Source of the DNA: Leptidea sinapis
Taxonomy: Eukaryota > Arthropoda > Insecta > Lepidoptera > Pieridae
Direction: 5' to 3'
NCBI RefSeq assembly: GCF_905404315.1
Contig: NC_066286.1
Span: forward strand, 6,889,501 to 6,953,500
Length of the DNA: 64,000 bases
In this document: piece by piece, positions 11,408 to 23,334 of the stretch
Layout of the letters: each line of letters starts with the position of its first letter
How positions within the stretch are numbered: position 1 is the first letter of the stretch
Program-made: the position numbers and the translations under genes
The notes under the pieces: generated by a model
Database searches by the model: none
What the model was told of the DNA's origin: nothing
The model's input: the letters and a program-made list of their open reading frames with translations, nothing else

Positions 11408-11625
11408 CTATTTTTTATGGAATAAGAGGACAAATGAGCGTACGGGTCACCTGGTGTTAAGTGATCACCACCACCCACATACTCTTGCAACACCGGAGGA
11501 ATTACAAGAGCGTCGCCGGCCTTTAAGGAAGGTGTACGCGCTTTTTTTGAAGGTACACATGTCGTATCGTCCCGGAAACACCGCACAAGGAAGCTCATTC
11601 CACAGCTTCGTAGAACTTGCATTAG
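11408..11625 (-). mobile_element. LINE 3' end (family B), copy 2
   Basis: The T-run and TTTATGGAATAAGAGGAC start and the CGGAAACACCGCACAAGG end match the fragment nested in the Tc1 element. On the minus strand it encodes only the last part of the reverse transcriptase tail. The flanks GTGGAACT and GTAGAACT could be an eroded target duplication, but I am not sure. Confidence 0.75.
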
Positions 11626-12419
11626 AAACCATTTAGCTCTTTCTGGGCTTAGCGTGTAGAACAAAACAGTGAAACCGACAATAATTCTAAAAGATATTAT
11701 TTTGCTGTTCGTATGTAAGCTGGGTATGAGGCTCGTAGTATGTGTGACACGTAATTAGATAGCAATCTGGATACCCCCATGACTGTCTGCCCTCGGTTGT
11801 TCCTAATCAATGGAAATATCAGCAAATCAGCCAACAAGATAATCTAATGTTATTAAACTTACTTGTATACGATCGCTAGTTTGGATATTAGTTTTTGAAG
11901 TAACAAAAGTTAAGTCGCGTTCTGTGTTTGGAAATACGTAGTTTTCTTCGCAAAATATCGTAAGAGATGTAATTTAAGGTGCCCTTGTAATCTTCTCTCA
12001 AATTCTCTTCTCATCAAATTTCTACTTCAGGCATAAGAGTTTTTACTAAATGGTTTTTAAATCAAAATCTGTAGAAAATATTCATGGAGGTCCAAGAAAT
12101 GACTCTTATGACTGTCAAAAGTTTTCTTTTCTTTTTACATTCACCAAATTGGAAAAGGTTGAGCTTTAATGAAAAGAAGTGGCAAGAAACTCATTGCCAC
12201 TCTTTTAAATCAACATTTACACGTTCATTGTTTTTACAAATAATTTCAATTACAATATATGTAAAGTGATGCAACAAAAATACTCGAACGTCAAATAATC
12301 AATGCCGTACACAAGTAAAAAAAAAATGTATAAATTAATAGAAAACAAGAGTTATAGAGTGCAGTAGTAAATAAAGAAAGGAATATTTTGCGAGCATTTA
12401 TTAGCTGTTATTAAAAAAT
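11626..12419. other. No gene recognised
   Basis: A 61-codon open frame at 12084-12269 lacks any motif. I see no repeat boundary. Confidence 0.4.
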
Positions 12420-12600
12420 ATAATAGAACATGAAGCAGAGTTTCTGGTAACAGGATTATCCTGCCACCACTGGTAGCGCCTGTTCATGTCGCATGGACTA
12501 GCCATCGCTTCCCTCGGCTATATCTTAGGGAAACGAGCGACCCGTCCCACGTCGTCGACACAAGCAGTGACACTAAAGCGAGCATGACGAAGCCTGTCAC
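12420..12600 (+). repeat. Repeat I, copy 1
   Basis: AGCAGAGTTTCTGGTAACAG, the CCAGCCATCGC-like stretch and CACAAGCAGTGA match 42960-43170. Fragments on the opposite strand are at 54215-54285 and 59880-59965. It is GC-richer than its surroundings; class unknown. Confidence 0.65.
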
Positions 12601-15164
12601 GAGAACTCAACCGAATTACAAAAAATAATGTTCATCTACATGTTATGCAATACTTACTAAACCTCTGCTTACAATTTCGCCATTTTGCTTTGGGTTAAAT
12701 TTTGGTTTTGAACTGCATCAGGTATCAATGCATAAAAGGCTTTTTTTTTTCATTTAATGCTCTTTCTATGAGTCGAACTTCGTTATAAGGTTTCGATGGG
12801 TAAGTTGGGTTAGGAAACGAGAACCCCATTCCCATCATTAATTCCCATCTATTCCTATCCCCACAGCAGCTAGGTGATAGCAATGCAGGCGTTCTAAGCT
12901 ATGAAAAAGTGGGCAGGAGAAATCTTTGAACCCTCACATGTTTTATCTGAACATATTCCAACTAGATCATAGTAAATGCAGTTTATGCAGTTTATGCAGA
13001 TTCTGCCGTGAGGCCACCGAATAATATATCATGCATCCCCATTTCAATCCCCAAATACTGCAAATTAAAATCCTTAAGTAATAGACCTGAACGATTTGCT
13101 TTTAGTTGGGGAAGGAAAAATTTTATGAATTACTCTCGGTTTCCACAGCTCTGTAGGAAAGGAAGTCAAATGACATACAATTGGGCCAATTGGGCACAAG
13201 TAGGAGGCACAAAAGATCTATAAACCTATGTGCGATAACCACCAAATTAAAAAAAATGTCAGTCGCAGCAGAAGTGAAACATCTCAGTGAATATTAAAAT
13301 TTCTAATTAATCTTAAACTAAAAAAAAACTAAAGATGGCTTGAGTATAGAGGGTAGATACATGCCGACACAAAAAGTATCAAACCGCTTTCCCTGATGGC
13401 AAATTGGTCGATTTTACTTACAAATTGCGCCTATAGATCCGCGAAAATAACTCAGGTATATTTTTCTTGTGAAACATATTGGTATTTCTCAGAAAATCTG
13501 TGACTTGTCTATTAGTAGACTGTTTTGGTACAAAGGGCACCCATCAAGTGAATGTCATTACCCATCAAGTGAATATCTTGCACGTGTCATAATTTTTTCT
13601 CATAATAGAAACAACACATAGATATAGTAACCCGTAATACACACTGAATTTGCTCTTTAGTTGGGGCTCACTTCAAAAACTGAATCTTAATGGGTAATTT
13701 TTATGTATGTATCTCAAGAGAAATTTACCTATGTACCTTTATATATCATAGTAATTTAATTTATTTACCCAATACGATTGTCTTAGTTACAGTCCAATTG
13801 GCCGACTACACATGCGATTGGATGTTTTTTTTTCACTGTTAAAATCCGTCCATACGCCCGATGCTCACATAAAAACGCATCGACCTATCAGTATTAACAA
13901 AAAGCATGATAAATTATTTTATATTCGTATAGAGGACAATAAGGGGGAGGCTCGCTGACGACGGATGCGGGGAGGGAGTGAGGGTGTCGTGATGACAAGC
14001 CATGATGGATGGGAGTTATAACGGAGTTTTTCGGGTAGAATAAATTTTAAGGTCAAAGACACTTGTTTCGGACATGATAGCTATTTAATCTGTTAATGGG
14101 GGCTTAGGGATGATTTGTGACGCAAATAATGTTTATTGTAGCGGTGTTGTCTGTAGCGAAATTATTTTTGCGTATATGACAAGCTAATTTGCCGGTTGGG
14201 GATTCTTGCGTTCCCTTACCCCTTTGTTGATGTGGGACAGTCACGCTGCTGTCTTACGACGACAGGACGATCCAACCAGACTCGGTCGGAATGATACCAT
14301 TCATCTGGCAAAAAGCGGCATGAAGTGGCGGCTTGGCACCACTATACCTCGTAATTTTTTATGGAGACCCAAAGCAACTCGGTATTTACAGTGAAGTATT
14401 TATCTCGACTAAAAAATTGAGCGTAGTTTTTTGCCTCATACCGTGGTATATGTGTACGTCAGGGATGATATACTCTGCTGTTGCCTTCTAGGCAATTTGT
14501 TCGCATATTTTTCTTTTAAGGTAGAGCCGGCAATCGACGACGCGACGTGCATGCACACATCCCTCAGCTAGAATGTGTAGGTTGGAGTAGGATGCATTCC
14601 TTTTTTACATTCTCATTTTGGATGATTCCAGCGCCGTTGTCGTTGCAATTGCCTCTATGATACAACAAAGCATGGGTGTTTTTATACCAAGATCTATAGA
14701 ATAATATCGCAGATCACAGGATCTGCCACCTATCTTATTCCCTGGTTCTATGTCAATGTCAGTTAAATCAGCAACTGACCGAGTTCTAAAAATTAACTTT
14801 CCCGCTTCATCGCACCATTGCCCGAGCCATGGCACCTATACCGTGTTCATTGGCATCTTTCAACGCGCTCTTGGAAAAGAATGCTCAATGGGATCCATTC
14901 AATGATGGGTGGACTTCCCTAGTTTCTGAAATACTAAGGTACGCGGAGAGCATTAAAATTGTATAATTAATTCAATTATTCTTTAATATTCCTTTTTTGT
15001 TTGTAATTTTTAGTGTTTCGTCTAATTAGTGTAAGTGGCACTATCGTGCTAATTGGACAATAAATAAATAAATAAATAAATAATACCTTAAATCGTTCGT
15101 GCGAAATTTAAGCACTTCGTCTAAATTGGCGAGCAGTTTTAAAAGTTCTCGTTCGAACACGCAC
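12601..15164. other. No gene recognised; possible LINE remnant at 14600-14870
   Basis: The plus strand near 14620-14690 reads DDSSAVVVAIASMIQQSMGV with an FIPRS continuation, which resembles the linker between endonuclease and reverse transcriptase in some LINEs, but stops follow and I cannot confirm it. 14206-14394 is a GC-richer open frame of 62 codons with no motif. The remainder is AT-rich. Confidence 0.3.
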
Positions 15165-15338
15165 ATTTTGTTGAGGTCTTCCTCGACAGACTTGCCCACA
15201 CACATTTGCCTTATATATTTGATTCGTCATACTTTCATACCTCATTCGCTCCACGTGTCTAAACCATTTCAGCATTCCTTTCTCAAAACTTCTCAGGACA
15301 TCTTCTCTCAGACTACATCGCTATTGTCTTTTATCTAA
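15165..15338 (-). pseudogene. LINE reverse transcriptase C-terminal fragment
   Basis: The minus strand reads EKGMLKWF, RHVERM and TNQIYKANVCGQVCRGRP-like residues, a diverged version of the tail of the LINE at 20589-23256 (EKGMLKWFGHVERM, QIYKASVCGQAGRGRPRRTF). It is cut by decay at one side and by a mariner insertion immediately to the right at 15341. Confidence 0.75.
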
Positions 15339-15340
15339 TA

Positions 15341-16634
15341 TTAGGTCCTTACATATGAAATTGGCGTATTTCGTACTGGCCACTTTAATCACGATGTTCT
15401 CCTCTTTGGTAAGGAATTCCAAATTCAAATTTGTACATCTATTTACTCATGTATTTGTGCTTCGATGACCGTCATTCATTTGTTTTTTTCTTCTGTTTTT
15501 TTCTGTTTGCGTCACTCATTTTACAAAATGGAAAACTTAAAGTATCGCATTATTTACGAGTACGAGTTCCGCCGTCGCACTAGTGCTGCGGAAGCGACTC
15601 AAAGGGTGAATGATGTGTGTAGCGGTCATGTTGCAAAAGAAAACACAGTTCGTTTTTGGTTCCAACGTTTTCGTTCTGGAAATTTCGACCTGCAGAACAA
15701 GCCCCATGGACGGCCTGAGACTCAAGTTGATAATGAAGTATTGAAGGCTATTGTGGAAGCGGATCCATCGCAAACCACGTCCGTGTTAGCTGCAGGCTGC
15801 GGTGTTAGTGATAAAACTGTTTTAATTCACTTGAAGCAAATTGGGAAGATTAAAAAGCTTGAAAGGTGGGTACCTCACGAATTGACTGAAGCAAACCGGC
15901 AAACGCGCGTCGACTGCTGCGTTACATTACTGAACCGGCACAATAATGAAGGTATTTTAAACCGAATCATTACCTGTGATGAAAAATGGAAAAATGGATT
16001 ATTTACGATAATCGGAAGCGATCAGCGCAATGGTTGGATCCTGGCCAGCCAGCCAAATCCTGCCCCAAGCGAAAATGAACCCCAAAAAAGTTACTTGTAA
16101 GCGTTTGGTGGACTAGTGCCGGTATTGTTCATTGCAGTTTTCTCAAATCTGGCCAGACTATTACGGCTGATGTCTATTGTCAGCAATTGCAAACCATGAT
16201 GGAAAAGCTAGCGGCTAAACAACCTAGGCTGGTCAATCGCTCCACGCCACTGCTACTTCACGACAACGCTAGACCACACACTGCACAACAGACGGCTACC
16301 AAATTAGAAGAGCTTCAATTGGAATGTCTAAGACATCCTCCGTACTCCCCGGACCTTGCTCCAACAGATTACCATTTTTTTTTCGAAAATTGGACAACTT
16401 CTTGCAATGCTTGCAATTGCTTGCTGATGGGGCAGTCCAAATCGCCTTCACAGATTTTCTTGATTCCCGTCCGACTGGTTTTTTAGTAAAGGGATCAATG
16501 AACTACCTATGAGATGCCAAAAGTGCATAGAAAACAATGGTTCATACTTTGATTAATTATATATATTATATTTAAAAATATTCGACTTTTTGTTTCTCCC
16601 ATACAAAACGCCAATTTCATATGTAAGGACCTAA
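15341..16634 (+). mobile_element. mariner element, complete ends, inactive
   Basis: Perfect terminal inverted repeats: TTAGGTCCTTACATATGAAA on the left, extended by TTGGCG, with the exact reverse complement ending at 16634. TA flanks each end (15339-15340, 16635-16636). Length 1294 bp is right for mariner. The plus strand encodes a mariner transposase with the D,D(34)D signature, broken by two frameshifts and a stop. The perfect TIRs against a broken gene suggest it was mobilised in trans or has decayed only lately. Confidence 0.95.
15528..16556 (+). pseudogene. mariner transposase, multiply disrupted
   Basis: A mariner transposase of about 343 residues, starting MENLKYRIIYEYEFRRRTSA at 15528 (an in-frame ATG at 15465 lies upstream, but mariner proteins begin near the later one) and ending NNGSYFD with TAA at 16554-16556. 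The helix-turn-helix WFQRFRSGNFDL, the WVPHEL linker and ITCDEKW with the first catalytic D are intact. An 8-bp tandem duplication (15982-15989 and 15990-15997) right after that D shifts the frame. In the shifted frame there is a TGA at 16074, then LLLHDNARPHTAQQ and YSPDLAPTDYHFF supply the second and third D, with 34 residues between them. A second frameshift lies in the T run at about 16374-16383. The protein cannot be made. Confidence 0.93.
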
Positions 16635-16636
16635 TA

Positions 16637-17176
16637 TTACTATTCGTAGATAGATTTAAGGCTATGTTTGAAGAAATAACAGGAACAGTTTGTACTCAAA
16701 TAAAATTTCAAAAACCTAATAGAGGACAAAATTGCATATTGTGCTAGTGGCATTTGTAACAAAACTATTTTTACCAACGAAACTGTGTTCTTCTTCTTGT
16801 TTATGTATATTTTTATGCTTATAATTGTAAATTGTGATGCTTTTGAATAAATATAATATTTATTATGAATGTCACCGTATTCCAAGGTGAGAAATGCAGT
16901 TGATATCAAGGATTTCCTAAATTAGCTAGAATTACTAACGGATGTATTAAGGTGAACTCTCTTTTAATATTTCAACCGATCAGATAAATTTACAGTGCAT
17001 ATATTTAAATATCAAAATATTTGATCAAAATCATCAAACAAAATATTGATATAAATTAGTTTAACGGCGGACAGTAGACGTCCAATCGCGGAAAATAGCC
17101 TGTGAGTTTTTAACCATACATTTACCTGCCGCAAATTAAAAGCGACATATTATCTTATATCTTTAAACGAGCAATT

Positions 17177-17180
<4 letters not shown>
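16637..17180. other. No gene recognised
   Basis: AT-rich sequence leading into a long TA run; no motif noticed. Confidence 0.4.

Positions 17181-17242
<62 letters not shown>
17181..17242. repeat. (TA)31 microsatellite
   Basis: An uninterrupted run of TA for 62 bases. Confidence 0.97.
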
Positions 17243-17244
<2 letters not shown>

Positions 17245-17424
17245 CTGAATCTCAGAAACGGCTCCAACGATTTTCATAAAATTAAGTATGCAGGGGATTT
17301 CGGGGGTGATAAATCGATCTAGCTAGGTTTCAATTTAAAAAAAATGGTTTTATCCATGTTTGAATGAGAAACAGCTACAATAACATTAGAATACAAAGGT
17401 AAATTTCGCCACTATATACAAGAC

Positions 17425-17502
17425 TCAGATTATAGCTCAGATGGGACATTGGGTGATCCGGAAAGCAGAAGACCCCGGTTCGAATCCAGATGTCCTATTA
17501 GT
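17425..17502 (+). repeat. tRNA-like sequence, probably a SINE head or tRNA relic
   Basis: TATAGCTCAGATGGGACATT resembles an A box and CCCCGGTTCGAATCCAG a B box, spaced about as in a tRNA. The T stem does not pair properly (CCCGG against CCAGA), and a T-run follows at 17502. I do not call it a functional tRNA gene. Confidence 0.45.
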
Positions 17503-17829
17503 TTTTTTTTTGTTCAAGTTTTGTACATTCTTAAAAATCCGAGCAAGGCTCGGTCGTCCGGATATTTATATTAAAACGTGAAGCGAAAATTTCAAAACTC
17601 TTTTTGTAGAGAATTTCGCACAAGGAGTTTGACATGTGAGGTTTGGAATCAATTATATTCTGTATTTGTGCCTTGCTTCCTTAGCGTTGAATTCGAGGTT
17701 AATCTAAACAAAGTTCTTTAATTGACATAAATATATACGAACGTGCTTTAAATTTACTTACAGTATTTTACAATTGAGCCTTATACGTATGTGGGTCTTA
17801 GAAAACTAATTCCTAGCTTTATTTTATAA

Positions 17830-18540
17830 CTAACTAGCTGACCCGACAGACGTTGTTCTGAATATAATAAATAAAATAATGTTTTTTAAGAATTGAAACG
17901 TCACTATCATAATGGCTAACCGAAGTAAATAAAGTTCTCGCACGTAGCGGTAATCGTCACTCACAAGGATAGAGAAGGATGCACACTTTGTCTAAAGTAT
18001 CGATCGAAATAGAAGATAGATTCAAATGGTCCATAAATTTAATTTGTGACAAAACATAACATTTTTCAATGTACATAAAAATAATCTGACAGATAGTTAA
18101 CAACCGTAGTTAATCTACCAACTATTAGCTAAAATTAAGTTTATTTTTTACCTCCTGAGAGATAGAAAGATATATTATAGATTTTAAATTTAATTAATTC
18201 ACCTGTAATTGCAGGAACACGATTTTTGAAATTTATGTTACAATCTTATGAATTGTCTTGTGTATTCTGTGTTGGTGGACCTTGAATATATAAATAAATA
18301 ATTTATTTTAAACTATTCTTTCAATTTGATTTCTGAACGCCCCCGTCGTTCAAACACATCAAACTTAAGGAAGAACAAAATTTTTGTTTGTATACTTTTT
18401 TTTTCGAGAATTTTCATATTTATTCAAACCTTCCCTGGACTTCTACAAATAATTCAAGACCAAAATTAACCAAATCGGTCCAGCCTTTCTCAAATTTTAG
18501 CGAGACTAACGAACAGCAATTCATTTTTATATATATAATG
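17830..18540 (+). repeat. Repeat G, long copy 2
   Basis: Starts CTAGCTGACCCGACAGACGT and ends with TTTTAGCGAGACTAACGAAC, then AGCAATTCATTTTT and a TATA run, as in copy 1. Its middle is longer than at 9340-9750. Confidence 0.7.
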
Positions 18541-18690
18541 ATTACAATATGTTTGCGAATTGCTATTTGCGAATACTTAAAATACCTTACTAGGCTTAGG
18601 AACTAATGACTAGGTTTAAAACTAACTATATCTAGGTTTATAAAACAAATACAAAAATATCTAGACATACATCAATAAGATACCATTTAA

Positions 18691-19017
18691 CAGTGGGAGG
18701 CTCCTTTGCACAGGATGCCGGCTAGATTATGGGTACCACAACGGCGCCTATTTCTGCCGTGAAGCGTGTAAACTGTGTAATATGTGTAAACATTACTGTG
18801 TTTCGGTCTGAAGGGCGCCGTAGCTAGTGAAATTACTGGGCAAATGAGACTTAACATCTTATGCCTCAAGGTAACGAGCGCAATTGTAGTACCGCTCAGA
18901 ATTTTTGGGGTTTTATCAAGAATCCTGAGCGGCACTGCATTGTCATGGGCAGGGCGTATCAACTACCATCAGCTGAACGTCCTGCTCGTCTCGTGCCTTA
19001 TTTTCATTAAAAAAAAA
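18691..19017 (+). mobile_element. Family A SINE-like element, full length
   Basis: Runs from CAGTGGGAGGCTCC to a 9-A tail after ATTTTCATT. Hairpin arms CCGCTCAGAATTTTTGG and AATCCTGAGCGGC are present (18893-18935). The central CAGTAATTTCAC-type block reads here as GTGAAATTACTGGGCAAATG. Confidence 0.85.
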
Positions 19018-19472
19018 GTTAATAATAAACAGTCGCGATTTAGGTGGGGGGGATAAAAGATAGGAAGGTAGGAGAGGAGTAGTAGTAGTCTGTTTTCAGG
19101 CCAATCAAACTTTAACCGAAACTAAATAACAATGTTGGTTTAACATTAAATTGAACGTGGGCGGACATATGTCTCACACTGATATTATTAAACACAGCAC
19201 AGCTTTGTTTGTTCGTTGGTATGACAATTTAGACCAGGGGTGCTCAAGCAAGAACTGCTGGCGATCTACCTCAAAATGTTAGACTACGATCTATCGACTC
19301 TGAGAGGCTGCAAGTATGTGTGATGAAGGATTGTCGTCTAGGTAGAGTGTCACGATGACATAGATATTAGTTTTGCGCACAATAATATGTATTTTTTTAG
19401 TCAAGGTAAGTGTATTTCATCGGGACACCGTGATACCAAGGTACGGAATCCACGGATGTGATTTAGATTTAC

Positions 19473-19766
19473 CAGTGTGAGGCTCCTTTGCACAGGAAGC
19501 CGGCTAGATTATGGGTACCACAACGGCGCCTATTTCTGCCGTGAAGCATTCATACGTAAACATTACTGTGTTTCGGTCTAAAGGGCGCCGCAGCTAGTGA
19601 AATTACTGGGCAAATGAGACTTAACATTATGTCTCAATTTTTGCCACTCAGAATTTTTGGGCTTTTCAAGAATCCTGAGTGGCACTGTATTGTAATGGGC
19701 AGGGCGTATCAATTACCATCAGCTTAGCGTCCTGCTCGTCTCGTCCCGTATTTTCATAAACAAAAT
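19473..19766 (+). mobile_element. Family A SINE-like element
   Basis: Same start (CAGTGTGAGGCTCC) and same 3' end (ATTTTCATAAACAAAAT), about 0.5 kb from the previous copy and in the same orientation. It has lost part of the centre around 19628-19645. Confidence 0.85.
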
Positions 19767-20295
19767 ACAATTAAGATCTCAACGGAGTTCTTAATTATAT
19801 TTTGGAAAACGTATGCAAGGGAAAAATTTCTCGTAACGGTTGTCTTACTACGGCATAGTCATCAACATTAGATCTACAGATTTAAGTGCTACTTTCCCCA
19901 CTAAAAATAATAATAAACACTAATTATAAGGTCAGATACAGAAGGTTGCTATTTTGGGAACGGCACGCATCTTTCGGAAGATCCTCAGTCTGTCGCCCTA
20001 ACCACCGGCGGAATTGTAGTGAACCTAGCGCCGGTCGGACTAAATTTTCTATATTTAAAATATGTTAATAATTTAAAATATAGGAAATAAGATTCAGTTG
20101 TAAAGAGTGTACAATAGTAGAAACCAATGATAATTAATGTATAATCTAAAGTGATTCTTCCCTACATAATATTTTAAAGTCTGCGATGAATGTGCGCATA
20201 GAAATTATTTGAATTATAAATTAAAGAAAAATTTTCTCCTTGTGCTTTTTTATGGTTACCGATAACATTAACTTACAAAAACGGTACATTCACAA
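19767..20295. other. No gene recognised
   Basis: A GC-richer patch at 19955-20040 (GGAACGGCACGCATCTTTCG, GCCCTAACCACCGGCGG) looks like a decayed repeat; on the minus strand TGGTTAGGGCGACAG vaguely recalls a tRNA A box, with no B box. Nothing firmer. Confidence 0.35.
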
Positions 20296-20560
20296 TTTTT
20301 TATGAAAATAAGGGACGATTAGAAACAAGATGTTTAGCTGGCCGTAATTGATACGCCCTGTCCATTACAATGCAGTGCCGCTCAGGATTCTTGAAACACC
20401 CAAAAATTCTGAGCGGCACTACAATTGCGCTCATCACCTTGAGATATAAGATGTTAAGTCTCATTTGCCCAGTAGCTTCACTAGCTACGGCGCCCTTTAG
20501 ATAGAAACACAGTAATGTTTACACATTACTGCTTCACAGCAGAAATAGGCGCCGTGTGGT
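20296..20560 (-). mobile_element. Family A SINE-like element, 5' truncated
   Basis: Starts from the tail side (TTTTTTATGAAAATAAGGGAC) and stops at GGCGCCGTGTGGTAT, missing the last about 45 bp that full copies have. The neighbouring LINE begins 28 bp further on. Confidence 0.8.
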
Positions 20561-20575
20561 ATAGAAAAGGAAAGC

Positions 20576-20588
20576 GTATTTATAGTTA
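20576..20588 (+). repeat. Left target-site duplication of the LINE
   Basis: ATTTATAGTTACT, repeated exactly at 23257-23269. Confidence 0.92.
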
Positions 20589-23256
20589 CTCACACACACA
20601 CACACATACTCACGCCTTGTTCCCGTCGGGGTAGGCAGAGACAATAGAATGCCATTTGCTTCTATCTTCATACATGCTCGCCGGTTTCCGGTGCTTCGGA
20701 TCTCTCCTTTTCTCAAAACGTCCCCAATTTGATCGACAAATGTTCTACGAGGTCTCCCGCGACCGGCTTGCCCACACACACTTGCCTTATATATTTGATG
20801 CGTCATTCTTTCTACACTCATTCGCTCCACGTGTCCAAACCATTTAAGCATTCCTTTTTCAGTCCTTGTCACAACATCCTCTTTCAAACCACAGCGCGCT
20901 CGTATTACCGCATTCGGAATTCTATCAGTCAGTCTTACCCCACACATACTACGCAGTGATCGCATCTCAACTGCGTTAATTCTGCTTTTATGCTTCTTCT
21001 GCCATACCCAACTCTCACTTCCATACATTAACGTGGCGACAAGCACTCCATTATGAACAGCCATTCGCGCTTCTATTGGCACAGTCTTACCGTTTATAAA
21101 GGCATGCAGCGCTCCATTCACACAATTTCCCGCAGTCACTCTCCTTTCAATATCACCTTCATATCTTCCGTCTCTTGTAAACATGCTACCCAAATATACG
21201 AATTCTGTAACTTGTTCTATTTTTTCATCTTCAATCGTGATAGTACACTCAGTCAACCTTTCATCCTTCTCAAATACCATCACTTTCGTCTTTCTTGCAT
21301 TTACTTTCAAACCTCTCTCTTTAAAGCTCCCGTTCAAACAGACAATCATTTGTTGCAACTCATTTACCGATGATGAAAAAATGACTTGATCATCGGCGTA
21401 CAAGAGGCACTTAACACACAACCCTTCCATATTGATTCCACATTGCATTTCTCTCACATCATTCATGCATCTATCCATGAATAGGTTGAACAACCAAGGC
21501 GACGCTACACAACCCTGTCTGACACCTTTGGAGATATCAAACCAGCCCGTATAGGCACCATTAACACGAACACAGGCTTGAGAATCCCTGTACAGAGATT
21601 TCAGAGCCCTTATCAGAAAATTGTCCACCCCATACATAGATAAGACCTTCCATAATTCCTTTCTATTCACCCTATCATATGCCTTTTCCAAGTCTATGAA
21701 CGCGCAATATACTTTCTGGTTTTTTGCCAGACATTTTCCAGTGATGCAGCGTAAGGAAAAGACTTGATCCGTACATCCCATTCCCTTCCGAAATCCCGCT
21801 TGCACATCCCATACCTTGTCATTAGTCACATTCATTACTCTTTCAATCAATATTCTGGCATACACTTTTCCAACAACACTAAGAAGGCTGATCCCGCGAT
21901 AATTTTGACATTCCTGCTGCGAGCCTTTGCCTTTATAAATTGGGACAATCACTGCCTTCGTCCAATCGTCTGGAACTTGGCCCTGTTTCCAACATAAATT
22001 AAAAAGGTGATGCAGCAGGCTCACTATTAGTCCATCGCCAGCCTTCAACATTTCAGTCGTCACTCGATCATACCCAGCAGACTTTCCCGACCTCATACCT
22101 CTTAACGCTTTCATAATTTCATCCAAACCTATTTCATCACTTGGGTCCACAAACATATCTATTATCTCTTCTTGCTCTTTTTCACTTACATCTTTCTCGT
22201 ATAAGCTCTCAAAATAATTCTTCGAGCACTCTAGTATCATACTTTCTTCATGTATGACCTCACCTTGTTCATTCCTAATCAGTTTCATAGATGAATTTAT
22301 ATTTGTTCCCCGCGCTTCTTTCACGAGTTTCCAAAACAGTTTTATATTATCTCGGAAACTTGCGCCGAATTGTTCCTTATATTTCACCTTTTTCTCATTC
22401 CTTTTCTTCTCTATACATTCTTTAACTTTCGCTTTCACGCATCTATATTTGTCTTTGATTTCTTTAACATTATCTTCATTCATACCGCCACTCGCTCTAT
22501 TTGTTGCTTCTATTGCCAAGACATCCAGCCATGCTTTTTTCTTTTCCTCAACCATTCTTCTAGTTTCATCATCCCACCAGTCGGCATTTTGGCATTTCTT
22601 GCGCCTTCTTTTACTCACAGCGCATACATCATCAGCACATTTAATAATGTTGGTTTTAAATACCGACCATACATCATTCACACTTTCCTCATTAACATCA
22701 CTCCAGCTTTTTTCTAGCCGTTCACTCAATTGCTTTTTATACATCTCTTTTACTCGCTGATCTTTCAATCTTTCCACTTTTATACGTTCTAATTCAGTAG
22801 TTGACCCTTTTGATCTGTGCTGCCAGCGCTTAAACAAACCACTTATTCTGCTAATTACCAAATAGTGATCTGTGCCGACATCTGGTCCACGATAGGCTCT
22901 AGTATCCACTACTTTCATTTTTATTCTTTCATCGACTATCACAAGATCTATCATACTCCTTAACACAACATTGCCTTCCTTCTTTTGCCACGTGTACATA
23001 TGTATCATCTTATGCTGAAACCACGTATTCATCACAGACAGACCCATCTCCACACATATATCTAACAAGTATACGCCGTTGTCATTCACACTCTTATCCC
23101 CAAACGTCCCAAGCACATTTTCATACCCATCACGCTTCACTCCAACCCTTGCATTGAAATCTCCAAGCATGACAATACGTTCATTCAACTTACGCAATAA
23201 CAAAACCTCTCTCGTTTGTTCCCAAAATTCTTCTCTTACCGCCTTACTATGGGAAG
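20589..23256 (-). mobile_element. 5'-truncated LINE with endonuclease and reverse transcriptase
   Basis: The element lies between two exact 13-bp copies of ATTTATAGTTACT, so its limits are set by its own target duplication. The 3' end is a CA/TG microsatellite tail (20589-20604) rather than poly(A), as in RTE-, Proto2- or Daphne-like LINEs; I cannot fix the clade without a tree. It is 2668 bp and lacks the start of the endonuclease. A second copy of its 3' end, very similar in protein, is at 42133-42578 with the same GT tail, and a diverged one at 15165-15338. Confidence 0.93.
20666..23256 (-). pseudogene. LINE polyprotein: endonuclease remnant and reverse transcriptase
   Basis: A 918-codon open frame spans 20534-23290, but its first 11 codons (MSIIIGYSNYK) lie in flanking DNA beyond the 13-bp duplication or in it, so that Met is not the element's start. 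The element part begins around residue 12. It contains the late motifs of an APE-type endonuclease (GDFNARVG 43-50, SMIDLVIVD 112-120, GTDH 139-142) and all core reverse transcriptase motifs (NYRGISLLSV about 463, FIDLEKAYDRV 531, GVRQGC 589, catalytic YADD 631-634). A C-terminal block GRGRPRRTF is at about 843. After residue 875 a 40-bp deletion relative to the copy at 42 kb (bases 42438-42477 there) shifts the frame, so the last 43 residues are not native. With no 5' end or promoter, it is dead on arrival or a decayed copy, yet its reverse transcriptase frame is open. Confidence 0.92.
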
Positions 23257-23269
23257 ATTTATAGTTACT
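23257..23269 (+). repeat. Right target-site duplication of the LINE
   Basis: Exact copy of ATTTATAGTTACT at 20576-20588. Confidence 0.92.
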
Positions 23270-23334
23270 GTAACCGATTATAATTGACAAGTCGTAAAAA
23301 GTCAGCCACGTTTTGAATTAGATCCCTAAAGTTT

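Noticed and set aside
11408..11625. Target duplication GTGGAACT and GTAGAACT
   Set aside because: One mismatch in eight and no second line of support.
14206..14394. A host exon with a protein of 62 residues
   Set aside because: No splice signals, motif or second copy supports it.
17181..17242. Regulatory TATA array
   Set aside because: A plain TA microsatellite with no promoter context.
17425..17502. A functional tRNA gene
   Set aside because: A- and B-box-like motifs are present but the T stem and acceptor stem do not pair, so I keep it only as a tRNA-like relic.
22254..22760. A 168-codon plus-strand frame rich in Ser, Phe and Leu
   Set aside because: It is the antisense of the LINE reverse transcriptase region.
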